64,000 nt of DNA from NCBI GenBank assembly GCA_022495005.1, contig JAGYXB010001964.1:1240001-1304000 (forward strand), in the 5' to 3' direction. Within the stretch, counting starts at the first letter, position 1; every line of letters begins with the position of its first letter. The notes beneath the pieces were generated by a model. It was not told where the DNA came from, did not search any database, and was given only the letters and a program-made list of their open reading frames with translations. The stretch comes from Rhyacophila brunnea (taxonomy: Eukaryota; Arthropoda; Insecta; Trichoptera; Rhyacophilidae). Below are positions 43,576 to 55,025 of this stretch, piece by piece. A program made the translations under genes and the position numbers.

Positions 43576-43910
43576 TTTCTCGCGGCTTGTAATTAAATAT
43601 CGGACACGCAATAACTAAACAAAGCGTACACTGTTCTTAACAATGGCTTCTCGCCCGTCTTATCGACGACGCTTCGAGGAGCGTGATTTTGCTTGCTGTG
43701 TTCAATGAATGGACTCCGTTGTATTTTCGTTAAATCGTATCGCTGAGAAGCGAAAAACGGTGACTCATGCGGCAGGCGGGGCACAAGGCGTCGTCAAATC
43801 GAGTGTGCGCTGGCGTATTTGATTACGTTGTATTTTCGACCATTTACGCGCCACTTGTAGAAATTTTGCGCGAGCGCCTCACTCGCTGCGTCAATGGGCT
43901 TTATGCCTTA
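43576..43910. other. GC-rich unassigned block
   Basis: Noticeably GC-richer and CpG-richer than its surroundings, with many GCG/CGC words and short ORFs on both strands, none recognised. It may be the outer part of the foldback element that follows or a promoter-like region. Confidence 0.3.
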
Positions 43911-44073
43911 GTGCTCAGCCGTAGTGGTTTGGCGGGCGCGACGCGGCGGCGTTTTGCAAAACTCAAACGTATAACCGTGTGTGAAATGTTCGTAGACAGT
44001 GTCTTTTTTGGGGCATAATACACACGGTTATACGTTTGAGTTTCGCGCCCGCCAAACCACTACGGCCGAGTAC
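43911..44073. mobile_element. GC-rich foldback element
   Basis: 43911-43982 and 44020-44073 are inverted repeats sharing CCGTAGTGGTTTGGCGGGCG and AACTCAAACGTATAACCGTG. The left arm carries a 19-nt insertion (ACGCGGCGGCGTTTTGCAA) that the right arm lacks. The spacer is about 37 nt. A related centre without long arms is at 30645-30770. Confidence 0.8.
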
Positions 44074-44282
44074 TAAGTGAATATAATGCGTCCACTTAGT
44101 AAAGGACTTTGTTACAACTACGTCGCTATGGGTCAATAATGTTGGTGATAACTGTACTGTGCTTTCAACCAAATTAAAAATATTCAATGATATTTTTTAT
44201 AAGTAAATACTAAGGAATAGGTCTGTGAGTTGGAATCAAATACGGTGGTGCATAGGTGCACGAAGATTAAAGTAAATATATT

Positions 44283-44450
44283 ATCTATTCTAATGGATTC
44301 AAGCTCTATACTATTCCATTTAAGTCGTATTTTGCGACCCGAGTTTTGGCTTTCGGTATCTTCAGGCGCCGTCTACACTCACCAAAGGTAAACACAAATT
44401 CCATCAAGTACCTTCAGTCGATAGTATTAATATAATAAATATATCTATAT
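44283..44450 (+). repeat. Dispersed repeat 'GCGACCCG', copy 1
   Basis: Shares ATTCAAGCTCT-TACTATTCCA, TTAAGTCGT-TTTTGCGACCC, CTTTCGGxATCTTCAGGCGCC and CACTCACCAAAGGTAAACAC with 62340-62500 in order. A TACCTTCAGTCGATAGTATT module that follows here at 44409-44435 precedes, inverted, at 62336-62365. 63150-63232 is a reversed partial copy. Possibly the end of a retroelement; class not determined. Confidence 0.6.
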
Positions 44451-45685
44451 TCGCCATTACACATCTGGATGGGTTAATTATTATCTAGAGAATAGATTTC
44501 CATAACAATTTATTTACCGATAAACATGACCGTTATGTACCTATTTTTTCTTACGAAAATAAGTCAAACATCAAAATTATATCATAGAATCAATTAAGTA
44601 GGTACCTACCCAATCAACGGTTATTAAATATACCGCATACCTTATTAGGTTGGCAGCTATGCCAGGAAAATGTTTACGAAACCGTACCTCATTATTTATA
44701 ATTAGTGAATGATATATAAAAGAATATTATTTCGGTACATAATAAATAATATTACACCGATGATTGGCAGTGAATTTATATTTAAAATAATTAATTTTAA
44801 AATACGACATACCAGTAAATAAAATTTAGGAAAAACAAGAGTTTACTGTCAAAAAGATAAACTGTTATTGTAATGGTTATTTAAAAGTATTTCAAGTTAT
44901 GTTTTTTATTCCTAATTGAAAGACACAAAAGTAAACAAATTTGATTAATCTATTTTCAAAATGATTAATTACATAACGCCTCTGTTATTATTTTTGTTCA
45001 ATTAAAAATCTTGAAATTATTAAGGGTATTATGTAATATAGGTATCGTTGTTGAGGGACGAGACCGCTGTGATTGAGGATGTCCAGGAAGTGTAGATGGA
45101 GAGTCAAGATTTGGTGGTTGGTCCGATGGATGGAGAAGCGGGAAACAGTCGGTACAAGACTATGTTACAGTAGTTATGTTACAATACTCATGATACTGTT
45201 CCGAGGTCCGATCTTGGTAGAATGAGATGTTGTGCGGAGCGATTCCGAGACTGAGATACTAACAGACCGAGAACTTATATTCGAGTGACATGTCCAATGA
45301 ATTATGATCCTCTATTTATTGACGTACTCACAATCAAAAAAATATCTTGAAAAGAATATTTAATTATTGTAATAATTGAGTCAGCTACTATATGGAGTTT
45401 GCGTCATCGGATATAGCTAACTATGTATAAAATGGATATCGCGGAAACAATTTGCAGTAACTATTTACTTAGTTTACAATAATTGGACACTCCTGGAAAT
45501 GGATATTATAAGAGAGTTTGTAATTTCGCTAATATATTTAATATTGCCGATCAATAAATATGCTGAGACGGATTGAGTTGTTTATCACCACACAGTCATA
45601 CTTATTTAAATACTTAGGGTTTTGCGTTGTATAGCCTATTTTCGAACACGTAACGAGTCATTGACACGTTTGAAACATAGTACAA
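44451..45685. other. Unrecognised A+T-rich sequence
   Basis: No ORF, TIR or repeat match was identified. Confidence 0.4.
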
Positions 45686-45689
45686 TTAT

Positions 45690-45910
45690 TATTGGAGGAT
45701 GCTCCGCATTCCACTGGAAGATGTTGGTATTGAAGAACGTCTCTCAGCTTACTGAAATAGACGCGTAGTCCAATTATTTCATCACGTAGTTAGAAGGGAT
45801 CCAAGCAGCCTAGAGAGACGAGTGATCTCTGGTGGTGTCGAAGGCAGGAGTTTATGAAGGTGTACGCTTTCCAAATGTAGCGACGTCACCAAGAAAACGC
45901 GTATAATTGT
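45690..45910 (+). mobile_element. LINE RT C-terminal relic
   Basis: 'MLRIPLEDVGIEERLSAY' then, after a stop, 'VVQLFHHVVRRDPSSLERRV' and 'ISGGVEGRRS' match the 'LrxfGHixRkdxxxLExxxxxGkVeGkRsRGR' region after RT in insect LINEs. Short, 5'- and 3'-truncated. Confidence 0.65.
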
Positions 45911-46585
45911 TATGTTCAAAATGAACATAACTAACATTCATACTCTGGCAACCCCGACGAATATTTATGGTCACGTCATGGAGCGTACGCCATTGCACAG
46001 ATGTCGCTGTTAGAATTTCCGGCCGCAACGGACGTCGCGAGGTGCGAAAGAAGCAACAGGGCTTTTTGATTCTGTCTGTCATCCAGTATAGTCGTGCTCT
46101 GCTTTGGTTTTACCCAACATTTATAATTGGTATTTTAAAACTATTATTATTTGATTCACTTATCTTCCAATGTTTCTTTTAAAACTTAGCTGCTTGCCTT
46201 TATTATAGTATTTCCTTAATAACCTTTTAATGTAATATTCTTGTTTTTGCTATAATATAGTTTAGGTCAAGTACATAAATTGCTCTTTCATTTATTATTC
46301 CCCCTTTCTTCCTCACTGCTATATAATTATAATCTTTCACGGTATCAAGACCGTGTGGCGTCCAGGACTTTAATATGTACCTCTTTAACCATAGATTGCA
46401 CGTGCCTTCAGCCGCGCAATTCCTTTTTGTATTCTAATTTAATTTTTACAGTTGTCAGTTGCGAGGTTACGGAAGTAATTATTGTTCAGCTTGAAAAGGA
46501 TGCAGGTAACCCATGGCCCTTGCTTACGTCTCATGCTCTCTTTAACTTTACACTTTATTTTCCATCCTACCTGTCGTATTTCTCT
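45911..46585. other. Unrecognised sequence
   Basis: GC-richer at 45940-46060. A 105-codon ORF at 46280-46597 is not recognised. Confidence 0.35.
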
Positions 46586-46587
46586 TT

Positions 46588-46628
46588 TATTTTGTAGTTG
46601 TGACGATAAGGATCACAACTACAAAATA
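46588..46628. repeat. Perfect 16-bp hairpin
   Basis: TATTTTGTAGTTGTGA (46588-46603) and its exact complement (46613-46628) flank the 9-nt loop CGATAAGGA. Confidence 0.9.
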
Positions 46629-47010
46629 CTAATATATCATAATTTTAGTGTTCACAATCCTCAATAATGAGAAAATGATATGAAGAGAGAACAAGTCAAA
46701 CGAATGACTCCCCTAGTGATGAAATGGAAATAAAAATGACAGCTGTCGAATAAATAAATAGGGATTAAATAAATATAGTACTGACTATGATTTACTAGTT
46801 TTTGACCGTGTCCGGTAACTTGTACGGATGCAGCTTTTCGTAGCACACCTCACCGTGGAATGTTATCTTCTCGGAAATATAAGGCCATAAATATTAAAGA
46901 CAGTCCAACCTCTTTGGGTCGTATAGTACTGACAGAAAAATCATGACTAAATAAAACACGGTTCTTGTCGGTTTATACTTTACAGGAAGCCAGCAGCAAA
47001 CAAATTTTAA
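46629..47010. other. Unrecognised sequence
   Basis: Nothing recognised. Confidence 0.4.
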
Positions 47011-47463
47011 ATAATTACAAGATAAAAAGAACTTTTTATATACTTACAACGTTTATAAATTTTCTGTTGAATCATATTATAAACTTGACTTGACTAGCTT
47101 AAACGATCAAAAAAAATTGTATTTGATAGAAATAATACTAAAGTATCATATTGATTTCTACATTAACGCACGTTTATATTAATATTAATAATTTAGACGC
47201 TAGGACCCACTTAGCAACCAATAATAGTTTTACTTTTTACGGATTTCTTCTGTAATAACTTTTCATACAAAACAGAATTAACTGAAAATGAAATCAATTC
47301 TACTTAAAGATGGCTAAAAGTATTAAAAAATGCTTTGGCATCGTGTTCTGATATATTCTAAAAGTTTCAAATGTCTAGCTAGTCGGGACGTTAGTTAAAA
47401 ATCGATTGCAAGATTTGTAATGGATAAACAACCACCGGAAAAACAAGAATACGTGGTAAAAAT
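47011..47463 (-). mobile_element. AR repeat, copy 7
   Basis: From ATAATTACAAGATAAAAAGA to ACGTGGTAAAAAT. About 13 bp (CGAGCTAAGAAAA) is deleted next to the right terminal ACGTGG. Confidence 0.85.
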
Positions 47464-48285
47464 AGCCGATATACTGGATTATATTTTGTTAGGTAACGTT
47501 AGGTTAGGTTTTCATTCTTGAATAATTAATTAATTTAGCCAAAATCAGCTATGAAATTGAATTAATGTTTATATTGAATCTAATAAAATTGGAGACCGTA
47601 TAGTATACGGTCATCTCGTTCTGATAAGAAAGCTCACGGCAAAATGTGCCACGGTGAAATATTTTACGTACAATTTACATGTAACCGTTATCGACACATT
47701 AAAATTGCACCATAAATAAAATTGATATGTCCAATGTCATCCCGTTTTGTTCCAGTCTAGTCAACTACCCAATTCAAAGTGTCATATTCCTAATTCAGAG
47801 CGACCAAATCTTTCAACGAGATGCCTAAGCCAATATGATATGTGAAACATCACTGCATAATATAACCCGACACACAACTTTATGAGTGTTTTTTCCCCAT
47901 TTTTCATATATAAACACTCACTTCTCCATAAGAGAAGGGTCTTCTTTGACATATTTGATTATAGTACGGTATTTTTGTAAGACATGTTAATACTTGATAG
48001 AGCTTGGAAAATCCGACACCGTCTATTGGGCGACGCTACTGGCCGCCAGGAAAACTGGACGACGTACAGATGCATGAATTGTTCAAAAAAATATTCTTAC
48101 CAACATTATAATTTTAACCAGAAAGTAGAAACGCAAGTCTAATATAAAGTAGGTACATATACCTAATAAAGCAAGTTATATGATACTGCGGAGTAATCAT
48201 TATAAACGTATTACTTTTTACTTTTGACAATATTATACATACCTACATTCAAATTTTTTTATTTATTAATTTATAACTTAGTCCA
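47464..48285. other. Unrecognised sequence
   Basis: Includes a 19-bp palindrome GACCGTATAGTATACGGTC at 47594-47612. No gene recognised. Confidence 0.4.
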
Positions 48286-48288
48286 CTA

Positions 48289-48471
48289 ATGAGCTATCAA
48301 GTAGCTGCAAAGGCGCCCGTCTATGCAGCCGTCGGCTCGATTCTACGGCCGGCAATAGTACATTTCAATGTTATATTTGATCAACCGAAAAAATCCAATA
48401 GGATGGTAAAATGGCTGGTAAGCATTCCCCATGAAAAACGTTACGCTACTCCTGTTACGTTTAGTAGCTAA
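48289..48471 (+). CDS. Unrecognised 60-aa open frame
   Basis: Opens 'MSYQVAAKAPVYAAVGSILR' and has more even composition than noise ORFs. A GTAAGC donor-like site follows codon 44 (after 'VKWL'). No family is recognised. It could equally be a conserved noncoding block read by chance. Confidence 0.22.
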   Translation: MSYQVAAKAPVYAAVGSILRPAIVHFNVIFDQPKKSNRMVKWLVSIPHEKRYATPVTFSS

Positions 48472-48489
48472 ATATTAATTTATTTTAAT

Positions 48490-49115
48490 AATACCACATA
48501 AGAAACCAATGGATAGGAGGCAGATGAAATTACACTTAGTTTTAGAGGTCACTGAGATGATGAAATCTTGCTCGGTATTTGGACAACTACTGGACGAATG
48601 AATACAACATAAATATGGACCCTCCAAACCAACCGCCCCGCACCACACTCGGTCTTAATCAAGCAATCACGTGGCCTTACGTTTTGATCTAAAGTATCAG
48701 CAATAAAATTGTTTACGCCTTGAAATGTATCAAGAGCAGATACTCAAGTCTTCAGTGAGCTTTGACTGAGTTTACTGAAAGCCGCAATTTAATAAAAGTG
48801 CCATGTGAGAAAAAGAGACGGAGACTGATATACAAAAAACAAAGCTAAAACAATATGGACAAACAAAATTTCGTAAAGAGATCTTCATGCCCGCAATAAG
48901 ACGCGGCAATTTTGAAAAATGCAATATAATTGGCGTTTGTGGCGACCAGGTCGGACGGCCCGATGGGCCCAACAGCTTTTTGGACCGATTTATGAATACA
49001 GAGGTACGCAATAACATTACATGATCACAGGCAGCCTTAAAACCTGCTGGACCGACGAATTCACCAAGTCAATGAATAAAAGTCACTGAGAAGAACAGAC
49101 GATGAAGAAGTGGGT
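48490..49115 (+). mobile_element. Degraded RTE-like LINE tail fragments
   Basis: 48495-48600 resembles the 'KxxMDRRQMK…LEVTEMMKS' portion, and 49030-49110 resembles the 'KTCWTDEFTKS' to 'SLRRTDDEEVG' portion, of the RTE C-terminus seen at 34110-34564 and 40880-41215. Heavily decayed, so the extent is approximate. Confidence 0.4.
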
Positions 49116-49197
49116 CAATTCTATTTTATTATGATAATGTTATTAATACATAATTACAAGATAAAAATAACTTTTTAGATACAACATTTTTAAATAT

Positions 49198-50592
49198 TCG
49201 GGGGGACATGCTCGTCGAAGGTCAAAATTGAGTTTTTATTGTATTTTCAAACCATGATCCTGGACACTCCTTAAACGTTGTAGATAATCTATTTATATAA
49301 TTTTGAAGCCTTATTATCCTTTATAGTTATTTTAAACATTTGATGACTGCATAAAGTATTTTTGTTACATAAAATAGTATTCTTTCAAACCTCTCGCTCT
49401 AATGTTTTAGAATATAGTCATATTTCGGTACATAACTGTGCAGTGGTGTTAAGATTTTTTACATTTATTCATTTTTAAACGCATTTATAAAACCATTGGT
49501 ATAATTTATTACGAGATAATTTTTGTAAAATATTCACGATCAAAATTATATTGATAATCTCTGTGATCCCAAATTTGACAAGAATTAGGTATTTTATTAT
49601 TCAAAAAATCGGCAAGATTAACACATTTGAAGATGATTCTAAAGATACTTATTATAAGCTATGTCTTTGACCATTCAAGTGTGATAAACATCTTATGAAT
49701 AATGATTGCTTTATAATAATTATTGACCTAAGAATAAGGTAGTGTTTTTTTGAAATACGCCATTTCTTTTGGCATTCCCCAGTGGTTAAGCTACAACACA
49801 CGGCCGTAGCCATAAATTGACAAACTATAATTAAAGTAGGGAGTAAAATTATGTTAACGCGCGTGTTTGAACATGTACCTTACTGAATTTTTTTAAATTT
49901 TTTTTTAAACGGTGCATGTTCAAACACGCGCGTTAATATCATTTTACTCCCTACTTCAATTATAGTTTGTCAATTTATGGCTACGGCCGTATGTTGTAGC
50001 TTAACCACTGGGGAATGACAAAAGAAATGGCGTATTTCAAAAAAACACTACCTTATTCTTAGGTCAATAATTATTATAAAGCAATCATTATTCATAAGAT
50101 ATTTATCACACTTGAATGGTCAAAGATATAGCTTATAATAAATATCTTTAGAATCATCTTGAAATGTGTTAATCTTGCCGATTTTTTTAATAATAAAATG
50201 CCTAATTCTTGTCAAATTTGGGATCACAGAGATTATCAATATAATTTTTTATCGTGAATATTTTACAAAAATTATCTTATAATAAATTATGCTAATGGTT
50301 TTATAAATGCGTTTAAAAATGAATTAATGTAAAAAATCTTAACACCACTGCACAGTTATGTACCGAAATATGACTATATTCTAAAACATTAGAGCGAGAG
50401 GTTTAAAAGAATACTATTTTATGTAACAAAATACTTTATGCAGTCATCAAATGTTTAAAATAACTATAAAGGATAATAAGGCTTCAAAATTATATAAATA
50501 GATTATCTACAACGTTTAAGGAGTGTCCAGGATCATGGTTTGAAAATACGATAAAAACTCAATTTTGACCTACGACGAGCACGTGGGCCGTT
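49198..50592. mobile_element. Foldback element FB, full-length 1.39-kb near-perfect palindrome
   Basis: The left arm (about 49203-49880) and right arm (about 49911-50589) are reverse complements with only scattered differences. The loop is about 30 nt (AATTTTTTTAAATTT-type). Arm tips: GGGGACATGCTCGTCG and CGACGAGCACGTGGGCC; centre: GCGCGTGTTTGAACATGTAC and its complement. No ORF. TTAA follows the right end. Confidence 0.9.
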
Positions 50593-51222
50593 AAACGATC
50601 AAAAAAAAAAAATTTGTACTTGATAGAAATAATACTGAAATGTCATATTGATTTCCACAGTAACACACGTATATATTAATAATTTAGTTGCTAAGACAAT
50701 CCGCTTAGCAACCAATAATGGTATCAAAATAACTTTTTATACAAAACAGAATTAACTGAAAATGAATTCAATTCTACTTAAAGATGGCTAAAAGTATTAA
50801 AAAATGCATTGGCATCATGTTATGATATATTATAAAAGTTTCAAATGTCTAGCTAGTCAGGAAGTTAATTAAAAATCATCAGTCGGAAGCCAACAGCGGT
50901 GGAGTGAGGTTGTACAACTTCGCTTGCGTATTCGGGACGCTATTCGCCTGGTTACTCGCGAACGGTTATAAATACGGGATACAACAAAAATAATATTGTT
51001 TGTAAATGAATTTGACAATAAACTCAACATGTGTGGTCCCATGTGATTTTGACAATCAGTGCCAGTGCTTGAGAAAAAGTGAAAAATATTTATTGTTGCA
51101 CGGATAGTGCACTTTGTGCGGGGAGTGCGTCAAACGCTGTGAAGCGAGGGGTTGTCCACACTGTTTTTTGTTCACACTGTTGCGCGAATTCCAAGACCGC
51201 GTGAACGGCAAAAGCAATAAAA

Positions 51223-52425
51223 TGGAAAACACCACGATGGAAGTGAATGAAACCAAAAAAACGAAGAAGAAAAGAAACGATGATGAAGAGGAAGTGGTTG
51301 GAGAAAAAGAAGAAGAATGGCAGACAGTGACCTCTGGAAAAAAACCCAGAAGAGACTCTGGGGTCACTCCAAAGGGAAACCAAAACATCGTCATGATAGC
51401 GACGGGAAGTAAAATTCCATTAAAATTGAAAATAGCGCAGATGCTGCATAAGGCAGGAGTAAAAGTACAGAAAATTTACAATAAAATTTAAAGACGTACA
51501 TCCAAGTAGAAGACGAAAAAGAAGCAGATAAAGTGAAACAAGCTGGAGAACTCAAAGATCTCGGTTTTGTGACCAAAGAGAATGACTCCTGCTCTTATGG
51601 AGTAATAAGAAAAGTCGATATTGATATGGACCTCCAAGAACTGCAAATGGAAATCAAAAGTGATGCAAAAGTAATCAACCTTAAGAGGTTGACAAGAAAA
51701 GGTGATACAGGAGAGCTGACAAAGACCTCGTCAGTCAGTATTAAATTTGGGGAGAAAATATTGCCGAGAACAATTTACATATATGGAGTCTCTTTTGCTG
51801 TAGAACCGTATGTATTCAGGGTTATGCAATGCTACAAATGCTGGCGATATGGGCATATCGCGAACAATTGCGGACGTACAGTAGAAACGTGCCCTAAGTG
51901 TGGTGAAAACCACAAAACCTGCGAAAAAAATGAGGAAATTACGTGCATCAATTGCAAAGGTAACCACGCGGCAAACAGCCAAAAATGCCCAAAGTGGCAA
52001 GAGGAAAAGAATTGCAAAGAAGCAATGAAAAAAATGAACATACCTTTCAAGGAAGCAAAAAAAATATGTTAAATAATAGCTATGCTGACATATTAAAACA
52101 AAAAAAAATCGTAGGAAGAGATGAAAGCGAAACAATTCAAAAAACTAAGGAAAACAAAAAGAAAGAAGAAGCGGTGGTAGAAGCTTCAGGCTCAACAATA
52201 ATATCTACAGGTAGTAGCGTAAAGCCTACAAAAAATAAGAAAAATTCAAAGGGGAAGACAGAGGTTAACGCGATGGGAGAAATTATGAAAGTCTTGCTGA
52301 AAGGGGGAGACTGGCAGCAGATCATTAAACAACTAATAATTAAAGCAGTGGACTGGGTATGCAAACAATTCAAAGAAGGACACTTAAAGGAAATTCTAGG
52401 GGAGGTTCTGGAGCAAAATGGATAA
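51223..52425 (+). pseudogene. LINE ORF1 (gag-like, three zinc knuckles), two frameshifts
   Basis: ATG at 51223 opens a basic, Lys/Glu-rich N-terminus. A frameshift near 51488 moves the frame, which continues 'VEDEKEADKVKQAGELKDLG'. An esterase-free RNA-binding region leads to three zinc knuckles from 51830: 'CYKCWRYGHIANNC' (CX2CX4HX4C), then 'CPKCGENHKTC', then 'CINCKGNHAANSQKC'. A second shift falls in the A7 run near 52060-52066. The C-terminal part ('NNSYADILKQ' onward) ends at TAA TAA at about 52423-52428. Total about 400 residues, normal for this protein, which packages LINE RNA. Confidence 0.88.
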
Positions 52426-52437
52426 TAAAAACAAATT

Positions 52438-52731
52438 AGGATTTTACAATGGAATGCCAGAAGTATGAAGCAAAAAAAGGATGATATAGAACTCTACTTA
52501 ATAAGACAAAAAATTTCAATAGCATTAATCTCAGAGACTTGGCTGAGGTCTGAATTAGACTATCTGAAATTCAATGATTACACGATGTATCGAAAATACA
52601 GAAGGGATGGATACGGAGGAGAGCGATTCTGGTGCATAAAACACTGGCGTCTAAAGAAGAAAGAAAGAAAGACGGAAGAGCTAGACAAAATAATTATAAA
52701 GCCATTTAACAGAATAGGAGTGAGGACCTGA
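52438..52731 (+). pseudogene. LINE ORF2 remnant: endonuclease start fused to C-terminus
   Basis: 'ILQWNARSMKQKKDDIELYL' and 'ISETWL' are the start of the APE-type endonuclease with its catalytic Glu. 'YRRDGYGG' follows; a frameshift puts 'AILVHKTLASKE' in the next frame. Then a junction near 52655 leads directly to the last codons, ending 'FNRIGVRT', as in 38715. The RT and RNase H are deleted, so the copy cannot retrotranspose by itself. Confidence 0.85.
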
Positions 52732-52881
52732 TCGAAGGATCCCCTTCTAGAAGAGAAGAGGCGATATGACAGCGAGTCGCAGTCAAAGCCTCGGTAAAAT
52801 CACAAAAAAAAAAAAAAAAAAATTAAAAATCGATTGCAAGATTTGTACCGGACAAATAAGAAAACCAGCTAAGAAAAGCGT

Positions 52882-53524
52882 TGTAATTATAACGGTTTTT
52901 CAATCGAGAAAAGAATATAATACAGTTATTTAAAAACCACAAAACACTGTGTTTAAATATAGTTTTAACAACGTGATACGTTTCTGTTTTATGTCAGTTA
53001 TAACCTCCTCTCTTCACTTTCAAGCCCACATTGATCAAGAGATGATAATAACGCGGCATTTAAAAAACAAATTAAAAACATCCGATGAAAATGATATGAC
53101 ACGAAAATTTAAAGTTTTTAATGAGGGATAAATTTTGTGAGTGTTGGATTTCACAGGAGACGAGATTTAAAAATGTTGTTGACGCTAAAAAGCAATAAAA
53201 GTTAGCGAACAAATTGTGACAACGAGATGCATTCTTGGATTGCCTCATTTTGGAGAGGGGTGTGTGATATTATTTATATTAATTTATGTACCTAATTGAA
53301 CATATTTTTTTTATTAGGTATTAAATCGATTTCAAGAATCAGACATTTCTAATTTTATCTGGAGAAAGAACATTATTGACTTGGCAAATGTCTTACAGTG
53401 GTTCCTCGTAAAACACAATATCATTACTATTTTAAACTCAGTGGTGGCTCGTACAAAAATTGTATTATACCAAAAACATTAAAAAAGACACTACTAAATA
53501 TAAAAAAGGTTACTGAATATTGAT
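52882..53524. other. Unrecognised sequence
   Basis: A+T-rich, with one 60-codon ORF not recognised. Confidence 0.4.
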
Positions 53525-53953
53525 AATAATTACAAGATAAAAAGAACTTTTTATATACAACGTTTTTAAATTTTCTGTTGAATCATATAAACCTTACTTT
53601 ACAAGTGTACTTGATAGAAATACTGAATAAATCTAAAAAGAATACTGAAATGTCATTTTAACATTTCATATTGATTTCCATAGTAACACACGTATATATT
53701 AATAATTTAGTTGCTAGGACCCCAGACCCTTAGCAACCAATAATGGTGTCGAAATAAATTTTCATACAAAACAGAATTAACTGAAAATGAATTCAATTCT
53801 ACTTAAAGCTGGCTAAAACTATTAAAAGAATGCATTGGCATCGTGTTCTGATATAGTTAGTAATAAAGTTAGTTAAAAATCGATTGCGAAATTTGTACTG
53901 GACAAACAACTACCGGACAAACAAGAATACGACCTAATACAAACGTTGTAAAA
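53525..53953 (-). mobile_element. AR repeat, copy 9
   Basis: From AATAATTACAAGATAAAAAG to ACGACCTAATACAAACGTTG; contains a short local duplication around GAAATACTGAATAA/AATACTGAAATG. Confidence 0.85.
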
Positions 53954-54640
53954 CGAGCTGCACAGTACTCATTTGTAGCCAATTTAATTATTTACTGATA
54001 CCCACGTCATATGTATTTCAACACAATTATTATGGATTCAGCAATCTGTTGAATTCAAAAATTATTTAAATAATTCAAAGATATTTCAAGGATTTTGAAT
54101 TTATTCGGAATATACACTCAGGTTTGTGATATTAATTTCAACTAGGTATTTTTATTTTGTATATGAAGTATGTTCGACTAGTCTTGGAACTAAAGCGTTC
54201 ACCTTAACTTTTCCAAGCCATTGTCTGAATGGCTATTGGGAAAATTTTACAGGTCAGTAAGGGCTCATTGCGACTATTGTTACGGTTGATGTTGTCGAAT
54301 ATACTTAGATAATGCCATGCGGTTATGTGGTATGCTGGATGTTTATAATTACAGAACTGATAAATAAGATAATATAGGTAGATAGTAATAATATGTAAAG
54401 TTAGTCGCCATAGAATGAGATTTTAGAACGAAATTCTGTTTAAAGCTTAATGATATAGTCAGGCCATAAAATAAAAATGCTTGAAATAAAAAGCCTCCGG
54501 AATGTGCTTAAATATAAACAATGTTGAAGGCGCGCTTTGGTTACGTGAACACTTTAATGCATACCGATGTAACTATTGTAAATATCATATTTTTTAACAC
54601 GTGCTTAAGTTTATCCCATATTTTTCCATATGTATAACCT
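53954..54640. other. Unrecognised A+T-rich sequence
   Basis: Nothing recognised. Confidence 0.4.
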
Positions 54641-54644
54641 AACC

Positions 54645-55025
54645 TAGGGGTCTAGGACGATTCGGCGCCGTGACAACTAGGAGCCACGCAATCGATGAAA
54701 TTCGAAAATAAATGGACGTTCGTGAATTATTATATTATTATATAAAACTTGATGAGAATTTAAATATGCACAGTAATTAATGGTAGCAACGAGAAGAGAG
54801 TTCTTTTATTTATATATAAAATCTCAGGCATGATAATTCTCAATCTGCAATAAAAAACATTGTTTTAAGAGCAAAATGAATTAAAACTACTAAGTAGTAG
54901 ATATAAACTGATTAAAATTTTTCGCCTACTTTCTGTATAAAATTGTTACGAACGTCTATTTATTTAATTTGAAAGTGCGGCGCCCAGTTGTCCCATTTCC
55001 TAACCTAGAACTGCCTGTGAACGGT
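54645..55025. mobile_element. MITE with about 60-bp diverged TIRs
   Basis: Left CCTAACCTAGGGGTCTAGGA…GTGACAACTAGGAGCC…AATGGACGTTCGTGAA is inverted at the right (TTACGAACGTCTATTTATTT…GGCGCCCAGTTGTCCC…CCTAACCTAGAA). The interior is noncoding. Confidence 0.65.

Larger units (their letters stand above)
50878..52821 (+). mobile_element. I-like LINE copy with ORF1, deleted ORF2 and poly-A
   Basis: Bounded by the direct repeat ATTAAAAATC (50868-50877 and 52822-52831), with an 18-nt A run at 52804-52821. The order is 5' UTR, ORF1, start of ORF2, internal deletion, last codons of ORF2, 3' UTR. The 3' UTR (GGATCCCCTTCTAGAAGAGA…) matches 38715-38790. About 3 kb of ORF2 is missing. Confidence 0.92.
49150..52881 (-). 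mobile_element. AR repeat, copy 8, split by two later insertions
   Basis: AR pieces lie at 49150-49197, 50593-50877 and 52822-52881. They join in order to make an AR copy, apart from about 35 bp lost beside the foldback. The two intervening blocks are the foldback 49198-50592 and the LINE 50878-52821. Confidence 0.85.

Noticed and set aside
43593..44187. Several 63-83-codon ORFs in the GC-rich region
   Set aside because: They overlap an inverted repeat on both strands and show no domain; GC-rich DNA simply has fewer stops.
45050..45260. Possible LINE tail or LTR-like copy
   Set aside because: A few RT-like words in frame but no conserved block long enough to trust.
47497..47515. GTTAGGTTAGGTT as telomeric repeat
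   Set aside because: Only about two TTAGG units; such short runs are common in insect genomes and the context is internal.
51056..52135. Minus-strand ORFs of 72-134 codons
   Set aside because: Antisense shadows of LINE ORF1; rich in Phe/Ser/Leu because the sense strand is Lys/Glu-rich.
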